NCBI GenBank assembly: GCA_021827225.1
Contig: JAKAXG010000272.1
Span: forward strand, 1-6,310
DNA length: 6,310 nt
Source of the DNA: Actinomycetes bacterium
Lineage (GTDB): Bacteria > Actinomycetota > Acidimicrobiia > Acidimicrobiales > Palsa-688
Reading direction: 5' to 3'
Numbering within the stretch: the first letter of the stretch is position 1; the number at the start of each line of letters is the position of its first letter. The position numbers were made by a program, and so were the translations under genes. The notes beneath the pieces were generated by a model. That model was not told where the DNA came from. It did not search any database and saw nothing but the letters and a program-made list of their open reading frames with translations. Positions 1-5,327 of this stretch are shown here, in pieces.

Positions 1-528
1 CCGCCACGTCGCCCCCATTGACACGACCAGGGCCGAAACGAGGCCGGTTGTCACCAGGAAATAGACACCAGCACCGGCGGCCGCGCCAGCCATCACCGAA
101 GGGCTCAGGTGCTGTCCCGGGACGGCTATAGCCCGGCTGACGGTCAGGCCCAGCACCACGGAGAGCATGACCTCGCCCAGGTTGAACGCCGACTTCACCA
201 GAGGGCGCCGTTTGGCGATCTGGGACAACACGACCGCCACGGCAAAGACGGTCACCGTGACCCGCGGAGGCGTCAGCAGGGCGAGGACGACGAAGAAGGC
301 TTCGTCGAACTGGAAAGCCTGGGACTGGCTCCCCCGGAACAGGACCAGCGGACGTGCCCAGCCGTACAGCATCAGGGCACAGACCACGACCGAGATCGCC
401 CACAGCTCGGCGGTCATGTGGACGTGGGTGGAGTCGTTGGCGACTACAACCGCTGCGGTGGTGAGCCCCCCGGCAATCGTTGCCGCGATGATCGACCGGG
501 ACGCTTGCGGGAGGACTTGTTCGGTCAT
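1..528 (-). CDS. N-terminal part of a multi-spanning membrane protein, probable sensor module (partial, open at left edge)
   Basis: The ATG at 528-526 opens a frame that continues without a stop to base 1 (176 codons visible). The translation begins MTEQVLPQASRS and has about five hydrophobic segments, near residues 12-30, 42-58, 77-101, 115-135 and 145-171. Between segments 2 and 3 is a conserved-looking stretch, RGSQSQAFQFDEAFFVVLAL. A basic loop, AKRRPLVKSAFNLGE, follows segment 3. From memory, this pattern (acidic FDEAFF helix, then a KRRP-type loop and FN-x-G helix) is typical of actinobacterial N-terminal membrane modules fused to GGDEF/EAL, HD or other signalling domains. The output domain is not in the window, so that part is inference. 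The gene lies 27 bp after the protease stop on the same strand, which suggests co-transcription. Only a weak RBS is visible: a GGGAG 14 nt upstream. A transporter or a plain integral membrane protein cannot be excluded. Confidence 0.75.
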   Translation of the reverse strand, partial: MTEQVLPQASRSIIAATIAGGLTTAAVVVANDSTHVHMTAELWAISVVVCALMLYGWARPLVLFRGSQSQAFQFDEAFFVVLALLTPPRVTVTVFAVAVVLSQIAKRRPLVKSAFNLGEVMLSVVLGLTVSRAIAVPGQHLSPSVMAGAAAGAGVYFLVTTGLVSALVVSMGATWR

Positions 529-555
529 GGCACCCGTTTCATCTCCCGGGTGTCA

Positions 556-2235
556 TCAGTTCCAAGCGGTCCCCGACCACAGCGAGGCGTTCCAAGCCGT
601 CCCGTTCCAGGCGGTGCCGTTCCAGGCCGTCCCGTTCCAGGCGGTGCCGTTCCAGGCCGTGCCGTTCCAGGCCGTCCCCGACCACAGCGAGGCGTTCCAG
701 GCGGTCCCGTTCCAGGCCGTGCCGTTCCAGGCGGTCCCGTTCCAGGCCGTGCCGTTCCAGGCGGTCCCGTTCCAGGCCGTGCCGTTCCAGGCCGTCCCCG
801 ACCAGAGCGAGGCGTTCCAGGTGTCTGCCGGCCCCGTCGGCGCCAGCGACACCGTGGAGCCCATCGGCGTAGCTGTCAGACCAGATGTCGATTGAGCGTA
901 GTCCATGGGAGCCGACGCCGCCGCGGCGGCGATGTTCAGCGCTCCGTGGCCGTCGACGAAGGGATTTCCCACCGGGCCTGGCATGGCGTTGCCGAGCAGC
1001 AGGGCCTTCACCTGGTTGGGGGTGAGGTAGGGCTTCTCGGCCAGGAGGAGGCCCACGGCCCCGCTGGTGATGGCGGCGCTGAACGACGTGCCCGATCCCA
1101 CGAAGTTCGCGGAGCCGATGCGGGCCGACGGGTTCTGGTCGTAGACGGTGGACCCCGGATCGGCCAGGCTGACCACCGAGCGGCCCGAGGTGACCAGATC
1201 CGGCTTCACGAAGCCGTCAGGATTCGTGGGGCCGACGCTGCTGAAGTCGTTCATCTCGTCGTCGGCCGGCGACGGGGTGGCCATGTCGTCGAGGGCACCC
1301 ACGGTGATCACCAGAGGGTCGTCACCGGGAGAGAGGATGGTGCCGTTGAACGGCCCGGCGTTGCCGGCGGAGGTGACGACCACGATGCCGTCCCGCCACG
1401 CCTGCTCCACGACCCGGTCCAGCGGGTTGTCGACGGTCGAGCTGAGCGGCTCGAACCCGAGCGACATGTTCAGCACCCGGATGCCCAGGGAGTGACGGTG
1501 GGTGATCACCCACTCCACGCCGGCGATGACGGTGGCCAGGTCGGTCTGGCCACTGGCGCCCGCCACCTTCACCGACACCAGGCCCGCCTGCGGGTCCATC
1601 CCCGAGTACCGACCGTGCGAGGATGCGCCGTCGCCGGCGATGAGACCGGCCACGAAGGTGCCGTGGCCGTATTCGTCGCTGAAGGGGTTCCCGCCGCCGG
1701 TGAGGTCGACCCCGCCCACCAGCCGGCCGGCGAAGTCCGGCAGCGGGGCGATGCCGGTGTCGAGCACGGCGACGTTGACGCGCCGGCCGTGCTGCCGTGA
1801 CCCGGCGAGCTGGTCGGCGCCGGTCTCCTGCAGGAACACGTCGCTCGGGGTGTGCGGGCCGGTCGACTCCACCGTCGACTGCATGTCGATCTTGACGTCA
1901 GGGGTGACGGTGATACCGGGGGTCGCCTTCAGCCCGGCCAGGTGGGAGGCCGGGACGGTCGCCACCACCCCCGGGATGACCTGGAAGGTGCTGTCCACCC
2001 GGCCGGCGGCGCATTCGACCGCCGTCACGGCGGCCGTCGTGCCTGCGGAGGTGCCGGTGACGATGACGGTGGGACTACCGGCCGGCGGGCTGGCGGCGGT
2101 CGAGGGGGCCTGGCCGCCGGCGCAGTCGCCGGCAGCGGGAGGCGACACCACGGCCGCGTGCGCGGCCGACGTCCCGCCGACCGTGAGGGCGGCCACCACG
2201 CCCAGAGCCGCCGCCACCCGAATCCGCTTGCCCAT
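556..2235 (-). CDS. Secreted S8 (subtilisin-family) serine protease with C-terminal Trp pentapeptide repeats
   Basis: This 559-residue protein should be an exported endopeptidase. Residues 1-28 form a signal peptide (MGKRIRV, hydrophobic core, AHA-A cleavage). Residues about 57-118 look like an I9-type propeptide ending in a VTPDVKI motif. The catalytic domain has Asp159 (VAVLDTG), His191 (YGHGTFVAG), the oxyanion Asn292 (SAGNAG) and Ser384 (GSGTSFSAA), all in canonical context, so it should be active. A short linker leads to 17 Trp-initiated pentapeptides plus a final Trp-Asn (residues 473-559). The start at 2235 was chosen because AGAGGTGG lies 7 nt upstream and the signal peptide then begins directly. 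An in-frame ATG at 2253 has a poorer RBS. A sigma-28/WhiG-like promoter lies about 70 bp upstream, and the membrane gene follows after 27 bp. No LPXTG motif or C-terminal membrane anchor is present. The natural substrate cannot be read from the sequence. Confidence 0.95.
   Translation of the reverse strand: MGKRIRVAAALGVVAALTVGGTSAAHAAVVSPPAAGDCAGGQAPSTAASPPAGSPTVIVTGTSAGTTAAVTAVECAAGRVDSTFQVIPGVVATVPASHLAGLKATPGITVTPDVKIDMQSTVESTGPHTPSDVFLQETGADQLAGSRQHGRRVNVAVLDTGIAPLPDFAGRLVGGVDLTGGGNPFSDEYGHGTFVAGLIAGDGASSHGRYSGMDPQAGLVSVKVAGASGQTDLATVIAGVEWVITHRHSLGIRVLNMSLGFEPLSSTVDNPLDRVVEQAWRDGIVVVTSAGNAGPFNGTILSPGDDPLVITVGALDDMATPSPADDEMNDFSSVGPTNPDGFVKPDLVTSGRSVVSLADPGSTVYDQNPSARIGSANFVGSGTSFSAAITSGAVGLLLAEKPYLTPNQVKALLLGNAMPGPVGNPFVDGHGALNIAAAAASAPMDYAQSTSGLTATPMGSTVSLAPTGPADTWNASLWSGTAWNGTAWNGTAWNGTAWNGTAWNGTAWNGTAWNASLWSGTAWNGTAWNGTAWNGTAWNGTAWNGTAWNASLWSGTAWN
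559..819 (-). repeat. 15-bp coding repeat array (WNGTA/WNASL-WSGTA pentapeptides)
   Basis: There are 17 tandem 15-bp units plus a 6-bp partial unit. Read on the minus strand they are WNASL-WSGTA, six WNGTA, WNASL-WSGTA, five WNGTA, WNASL-WSGTA, then WN and stop. The three WNASL-WSGTA pairs start at 819, 699 and 594, giving higher-order periods of 120 and 105 bp. Within blocks, two versions of the 15-mer alternate (TGGAACGGCACGGCC and TGGAACGGGACCGCC), which makes a 30-bp sub-period. All differences among WNGTA units fall in third codon positions of the minus-strand frame, so the protein repeat is exact while the DNA varies. Every WNGTA and WNASL unit carries an N-x-T/S sequon. Confidence 0.97.
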
Positions 2236-2239
2236 CAGA

Positions 2240-2247
2240 CCACCTCT
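2240..2247 (-). promoter_or_regulatory. Ribosome binding site of the S8 protease
   Basis: AGAGGTGG on the minus strand, with its GAGG core ending 7 nt before the ATG at 2235. It decides the start in favour of 2235 over the in-frame ATG at 2253. The site sits in the loop of a small potential hairpin (CAGA-GGTGG-TCTG), which could modulate translation. Confidence 0.7.
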
Positions 2248-2258
2248 GTCCATCCGTT

Positions 2259-2292
2259 ACCGAAGCCCACGCGGCTGCGCCGTTTGCTCGGT
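2259..2292 (-). promoter_or_regulatory. Small foldable element in the protease 5' leader
   Basis: On the minus strand, ACCGAG (2292-2287) can pair with TTCGGT (2264-2259), with one G-U pair. It encloses an inner stem CGGC/GCCG (2282-2279 with 2275-2272) around a three-base loop. The unpaired sides are CAAA and CGTGGGC. It lies between the predicted transcription start (about 2300) and the RBS. It matches no riboswitch class that I can name in full, and the stems are short, so regulation by it is only a possibility. Confidence 0.3.
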
Positions 2293-2306
2293 CAGCACCC
2301 GGTCTG

Positions 2307-2333
2307 GTATCGGGTCACCTACGAGCGTCTTTA
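2307..2333 (-). promoter_or_regulatory. Sigma-28/WhiG (FliA)-type promoter of the protease
   Basis: On the minus strand, TAAA (2333-2330) is followed after exactly 16 bases by CCGATAC (2313-2307). The FliA consensus TAAAGTTT-N11-GCCGATAA also has 16 bases between TAAA and CCGATAA. WhiG of Streptomyces and SigD of Bacillus recognise near-identical sites. Seven of eight bases after the N15 gap match if the lead base is counted (CCCGATAC against GCCGATAA differs at the first and last base, so six of eight). It starts 45 bp after the decarboxylase stop and would give a leader of about 65 nt. In this GC-rich setting a TAAA with correctly spaced CCGATA is unlikely by chance, but it has not been tested. 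Confidence 0.6.
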
Positions 2334-2377
2334 GCGCCGATTGCCCCGGGCGGTGCATTAACGGAAGGCGGCGCATG

Positions 2378-3739
2378 TCACTCGACCATGGTGTCCAATA
2401 TCTCCCGGACGATCCCGGTCGTCGTCTCCGGGTGGAGGAAGGCGAACCGGGCCACCGTCTCGCCGTCCCACTTGGTGGGCGTGACGAAGCCGATCTGGTC
2501 CCGGAGGAGCCGGCGCGACCACAGGTCGTAGTCCGCCGGGGACCACCCGTCCCGACGGAAAAGCACTATGGACAGCTCCGGTTCCCGGACCAGGCTGAGA
2601 CCCGCGGTGGACTCGATGAGCCGGGCCGCCCGGCGGGCGGTCGCCAGGGCGGACTCCACCGCGTCGCGGTAGGCGTCGGTGCCGTAGACGGCGAGCGAGA
2701 ACCACAGGGCCAGTCCCCGGGCCCGCCGGGTCAGGTGGTAGGCGTAGTCGCTGGGGTTCCATTCCTCCGGCCCGTCGGCGTGGATCACGTCGAGATAGCT
2801 GGCGTCCTGGGTGTGGACCGCCTTGGCCAGGTCGGGGTTGCGGTACAGCAGCGAGGCGCAGTCGAACGGCGCGAACAGCCACTTGTGGGGGTCGACCACC
2901 AGGGAGTCGGCCTGCTCGATCCCGGCGAACCTGCTCCTGACCGAGGGGGCCAGCAGGGCGGCCCCGCCGTAGGCCCCGTCGACGTGGAACCACAGTTTCC
3001 TGGCCCGGGCGACCCTTCCCACCCCGGCCAGGTCGTCGATGATGCCGGCGTTGGTGGTCCCGGCGGTGGCCGCCACCGCCACGATGCTCTCCGGCTCGGG
3101 GTCGGAGGCGATGAGGGCCTCCAGCTGGTCGCCGGTGAGCCGGTGGTCACGAGTCGGTACGAGCAGCGGATCCACCCCGATCACCGACAGCGCCTTGCCG
3201 ATGGAGGAGTGGGCCTGATCGCTGATGGCCATGCGCAGGCGGCCCGGGACGGCCCGGCCCCGGCGGGCCAGCTCGTGGCGGCCCACCTCCCGGGCCACCA
3301 CCAGCGCCGACAGGTTGCCGGCGCTGCCGCCCGACAGGAAGCACCCTCCCGCTGTCGAGGGGAGCCCGGCCAGGTCGGCGATCACCCGGAGGGCCTGGTT
3401 CTCGGCGGCCACCGCCCCAGCCGCCTCCAGCCAGGAGGTGCCCTGCAGGGACGAACACGACACGACCATGTCGAACAGCAGGGACGCCTTCGTCGGCGCC
3501 GCCGGTATGAAGGCCAGGAACCGGGGGCTGTCGCACGACACCACCGCCGGGGCCAGCACCTCGGCGAACAGCTGCAGCACCCGTTCGGGATCGTTCCCTG
3601 ACGGTGTGATGAGCCCTCGCAGGGCGGCGTCGAGGGCGACCTTCTCGCCGGCGAAGTCCAGCGGCACCGGGTCGAGATGCAACCGCTCCCGGCAGTACTC
3701 GAAGATCAGAGAGATCATCCGCTCGTCGGGGACGAACAT
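2378..3739 (-). CDS. Group II pyridoxal-phosphate-dependent amino acid decarboxylase
   Basis: This is a cytosolic fold-type I PLP enzyme of 453 residues, close to the usual length of the aromatic-amino-acid, glutamate and diaminobutyrate decarboxylase family. It should remove the alpha-carboxyl group of an L-amino acid to give an amine. Visible landmarks are FIPAAPTKAS (residues 77-86), GGSAGN (137-142, cofactor phosphate side), SDQAHSS with His177 stacking on PLP, ATAGTTNAG (224-232), HVDGAYGG with Asp254 for the pyridine nitrogen, and DPHKW with Lys286 as the Schiff-base lysine. The start at 3739 is preferred because MFVPDERM begins the family-like N-terminus and GGGAAGG lies about 11 nt upstream. 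The frame is open to a TTG at 3865, but that extension runs through a DNA repeat and is low-complexity. Substrate is unknown: there is no transporter or partner gene beside it. The protease downstream has its own predicted promoter. Confidence 0.92.
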   Translation of the reverse strand: MFVPDERMISLIFEYCRERLHLDPVPLDFAGEKVALDAALRGLITPSGNDPERVLQLFAEVLAPAVVSCDSPRFLAFIPAAPTKASLLFDMVVSCSSLQGTSWLEAAGAVAAENQALRVIADLAGLPSTAGGCFLSGGSAGNLSALVVAREVGRHELARRGRAVPGRLRMAISDQAHSSIGKALSVIGVDPLLVPTRDHRLTGDQLEALIASDPEPESIVAVAATAGTTNAGIIDDLAGVGRVARARKLWFHVDGAYGGAALLAPSVRSRFAGIEQADSLVVDPHKWLFAPFDCASLLYRNPDLAKAVHTQDASYLDVIHADGPEEWNPSDYAYHLTRRARGLALWFSLAVYGTDAYRDAVESALATARRAARLIESTAGLSLVREPELSIVLFRRDGWSPADYDLWSRRLLRDQIGFVTPTKWDGETVARFAFLHPETTTGIVREILDTMVE

Positions 3740-3817
3740 CGGATTCGGCACCTTCCCAGCTTGCCCCACCGGGCCGGCCGGCGGCCGGCTCCGCTCCGGC
3801 GGCGCCGGCCGGAGCGC

Positions 3818-3863
3818 GTGCACGAACGCGCCACGATCTTCAGAGCCCAAAAGATCCTGTCCC
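3818..3863 (-). repeat. Dispersed repeat, copy B (46-bp core)
   Basis: Minus-strand reading begins GGGACAGGATCT, has 9 variable bases, then TGAAGATCGTGGCGCGTT and ends GTGCAC. It aligns without gaps to copy A (first 12 bases identical, last 25 with three differences). It lies 79-124 bp upstream of the decarboxylase ATG. Confidence 0.8.
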
Positions 3864-3879
3864 AAAAGCGCGCGAAACG

Positions 3880-3937
3880 GTGCCCCAACGCGCCACGATC
3901 CTCACCCCCCTCCAGATCCTGTCCCATCGCGACACGC
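3880..3937 (-). repeat. Dispersed repeat, copy A (58 bp)
   Basis: Minus-strand reading begins GCGTGTCGCGAT, then GGGACAGGATCT, a G-rich variable stretch, TGAGGATCGTGGCGCGTT and GGGCAC. Its first 12 bases and overall 58-bp length are shared with copy C, 630 bp away. Its 46-bp core is shared with copy B, 62 bp away. Confidence 0.85.
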
Positions 3938-4062
3938 TCCCCCGACAGACGCCGGCGCCGGCCACCGGTCAGGAACGGGCCCCGATTCTCACCGAGCCAC
4001 GATCTCGACGCTGTTTGCGAAATGTGCTGCATCTCTCTGGTGGGTGGGCCGTTCGAGCTAAC

Positions 4063-4133
4063 TGGGCAAGGCCGTGACCGGCGGCGCCGGTTGCGGCCCT
4101 TCCCGCTGGCCGTAGGCCAGCGGCGGCCTTTCC
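4063..4133 (+). repeat. Left inverted-repeat arm of the element
   Basis: Begins TGGGCAAG then GCCGTGACCGGCG, and ends near GGCCTTTCC. It carries an internal perfect hairpin absent from the right arm, which accounts for the length difference. Confidence 0.7.
4104..4122. repeat. Perfect 8-bp hairpin in the left arm
   Basis: CGCTGGCC, a three-base GTA loop, then GGCCAGCG. No T-tract follows on either strand, so it is a structural palindrome rather than a standard terminator. Confidence 0.7.
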
Positions 4134-4263
4134 GGAACTGCCACCCGGCGGGCGCGTATCGGACAACTTCGCACGGCAGCCGATGGCCTTCCGATGGATG
4201 ATGAGTAGCGGTTCGTGCAGGCCCTGACACGCGGGAGAGATGCCCGCTGTTGGTCGACGGCTA

Positions 4264-4295
4264 CTCGGCCAAGGCCAGCTGCCCGGTTGGCCGAG
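4264..4295. repeat. 9-bp stem, 14-nt loop inverted repeat inside the element
   Basis: CTCGGCCAA at 4264-4272 is perfectly complementary to TTGGCCGAG at 4287-4295. It lies near the middle of the inverted-repeat element and codes for nothing recognisable. Confidence 0.65.
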
Positions 4296-4421
4296 CGCTC
4301 CCTTCGACACCGGTGTGGCCTTCCGGGTGGTTCGCGCCGGACGGGCGCCGATCACTCGACCATCGCCCGCTTCCGCCAGCAACATTCAGCACGGGCCCGT
4401 TAATGGACCCCAACCACCGGG

Positions 4422-4484
4422 GGAAAAGCGCCGCCGGCCTACGGGAAGCACGGCAACCGGCTGCGCCGGTCACGGCGCTGCCCA
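4422..4484 (-). repeat. Right inverted-repeat arm of the element
   Basis: Read on the minus strand it begins TGGGCAGC then GCCGTGACCGGCG and ends GGCGCTTTTCC, mirroring the left arm. AGCGCCG (4428-4434) and CGGCGCT (4473-4479) are also complementary, so this arm can fold on itself. Confidence 0.7.
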
Positions 4485-4565
4485 ACGAGCCGCAACCGCG
4501 TGCTGACCCATCCCACACAACCGCCACTCCCCTACACCGTCGCTGTCCCGAAAGCGGACGAAGCG

Positions 4566-4623
4566 GTGCTGCAACTCGCCGGGATCCTCGCGTCAGTCAA
4601 GATCCTGCCCTATCGCGACACGC
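4566..4623 (-). repeat. Dispersed repeat, copy C (58 bp)
   Basis: Gapless alignment with copy A: GCGTGTCGCGAT is identical, then CAGGATCT, GAGGATC, GTTG and GCAC blocks are kept, with roughly two thirds or more of positions matching. It lies 33 bp after the stop of the small membrane-protein gene, on the other side of the inverted-repeat element from copies A and B. Confidence 0.75.
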
Positions 4624-4655
4624 GCCCGCCGGCACCCACCGGAGCCCGCCGCTGG

Positions 4656-5186
4656 TCAGTCCGGTTCGTGTCCCCGCCCGGCCCGGTACTCGGCCACCGC
4701 CCACAGGTCGGTCACGGTCCGCGGGTCGAAGCGGGCCCATCCCCCGTCGTCGCCGACCAGCACCGCCACGTCCCTGGGGTTGCGCCGACGGATGATCCAA
4801 CCGGTGTCGTAGCGCTGCACCCGGCCGATGTCCTCGAACCGCAAGAGGTCCCGGGCGGCCACCGCCAGCACGTCGGGCGGCAGGTCGGCGGCCCGGGCGT
4901 CGACGAAGTGGGGGTCGGGGACGACGCTGATCTCGCCCCGGTCGATGGCCCCGTTGTGGCGGTCGGTCCGGTTCTTGACGTAGGTGGCGGTGGCCGCCGC
5001 CACTCCTGCCACCAGCACGGCGAGGGTGGCGGCGGCCGCGGTGTTGACGGCCGTGATGGCGAGCAGGACGACCACCGGGACGGCCACCAGCAGTACCCGG
5101 GTGGCGACGCTGAGCTGGGCCCACTGCCGGCGGACCGGGGGCAGCCGGCCGGGATAGGGCTGATCGCTACGCGGTGGCGATATCAA
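4656..5186 (-). CDS. Small two-helix membrane protein of unknown function
   Basis: This encodes 176 residues starting at a TTG (5186-5184) preceded by GGAG with an 8-nt gap; no ATG or GTG competes nearby. The N-terminus is Pro/Arg-rich (MISPPRSDQPYPGRLPPVRR). Two adjacent hydrophobic helices follow (residues about 29-47 and 50-70) with almost no loop between them. A basic stretch, KNRTDRHN, comes next, predicting that the C-terminal ~105 residues are cytoplasmic. That tail is soluble and mixed alpha/beta in look (DIGRVQRYDTGWIIRRRN, then DVAVLVGDDGGWARFDPRTV). The basic and Trp-rich segments recall PH-like or membrane-associated regulatory tails, but I recognise no family. The frame stays open upstream, antisense to the dehydrogenase, and that extension is a shadow. 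The gene is divergent from the dehydrogenase, with 141 bp between starts. I would call it hypothetical. Confidence 0.75.
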   Translation of the reverse strand: MISPPRSDQPYPGRLPPVRRQWAQLSVATRVLLVAVPVVVLLAITAVNTAAAATLAVLVAGVAAATATYVKNRTDRHNGAIDRGEISVVPDPHFVDARAADLPPDVLAVAARDLLRFEDIGRVQRYDTGWIIRRRNPRDVAVLVGDDGGWARFDPRTVTDLWAVAEYRAGRGHEPD

Positions 5187-5194
5187 GGTGGTCT

Positions 5195-5198
5195 CTCC
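5195..5198 (-). promoter_or_regulatory. Ribosome binding site of the small membrane protein
   Basis: GGAG (within GGAGAG) on the minus strand, 8 nt before the TTG at 5186. It is the reason for choosing this start. Confidence 0.6.
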
Positions 5199-5313
5199 GG
5201 GCCGGCACGGGTCCCGAGTCTGCCAGCGCCGGGGCGGTCGCCGCCCCGGGCGCTCCCGGGCTCCGGGTTGCGCCGGCTCGGCGTCCGGGGGAGTATCTGC
5301 GGACCTCGAGAGC

Positions 5314-5319
5314 AGGAGG
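5314..5319 (+). promoter_or_regulatory. Ribosome binding site of the short-chain dehydrogenase
   Basis: A perfect AGGAGG 8 nt before the TTG at 5328. It fixes the start, since the frame is open far upstream with no better initiation site. Confidence 0.85.
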
Positions 5320-5327
5320 CTCACACG

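Larger units (their letters stand above)
4063..4484. mobile_element. MITE-like element with long imperfect terminal inverted repeats
   Basis: The left arm (4063-4133) and the reverse complement of the right arm (4422-4484) align over about 63 bp. They share TGGGCA, GCCGTGACCGGCG, GCCGGTTGC, CTTCCCG, TAGGCC and GCGGCG in order, with a few substitutions and one roughly 7-9 bp indel in the left arm. The interior of about 290 bp carries no recognisable gene and has further hairpins. Size, arms and lack of coding fit a miniature inverted-repeat element or a decayed insertion sequence. A clean target-site duplication is not evident: CGAGC occurs just outside both ends, but at unequal distances. No transposase is in the window. 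Confidence 0.55.
3740..4655. other. Gene-poor intergenic region with repeats
   Basis: I see no convincing gene here on either strand. The open frames present are overlapping, compositionally biased and lack family motifs or good RBS sites. The region holds three copies of a same-orientation repeat (3818-3863, 3880-3937, 4566-4623), decayed half-copies near 3980-4010, and a 422 bp inverted-repeat element (4063-4484). The decarboxylase promoter must lie within its left part, but no clear -35/-10 pair can be picked out. Confidence 0.7.
5187..5327. promoter_or_regulatory. Divergent intergenic control region
   Basis: These 141 bp separate two TTG-started genes transcribed away from each other, so both promoters should lie here. 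A perfect 9-bp hairpin (CCGGGGCGG, loop TCG, CCGCCCCGG, 5229-5249) is followed by CCCGGG repeats up to about 5266. No convincing -35/-10 boxes can be picked out in this GC-rich tract. The palindrome could be an operator, though no regulator gene is adjacent. Confidence 0.45.

Noticed and set aside
559..819. CRISPR array
   Set aside because: Units are contiguous 15-mers without spacers and lie inside a coding frame.
167..895. Plus-strand frame with FQAVP pentapeptide repeats
   Set aside because: Any 15-bp coding repeat gives a pentapeptide repeat in every open frame. Unit differences are silent only in the minus-strand frame, so the minus strand is the coding one.
109..1800. Long plus-strand open frame with proline/arginine/glycine repeats
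   Set aside because: It is antisense to the membrane gene and the S8 protease, whose motifs are unambiguous. It is low-complexity, has no family motif, and its repeat section changes sequence wherever the minus-strand protein varies silently.
2236..2300. c-di-GMP-I riboswitch in the protease leader
   Set aside because: A GCAAA segment and a GGTAACGGATGG-like end are suggestive, but the second conserved half (ACGCAAAGCC and the tetraloop-receptor helices) is missing and the leader is too short.
1502..3601. 699-codon plus-strand frame
   Set aside because: It is the antisense shadow of the protease N-terminus and the decarboxylase in GC-rich DNA, and has no recognisable domain.
3740..3865. N-terminal extension of the decarboxylase to a TTG at 3865
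   Set aside because: The extra 42 residues overlap a dispersed DNA repeat and look unlike family N-termini. The ATG at 3739 has a better RBS and context.
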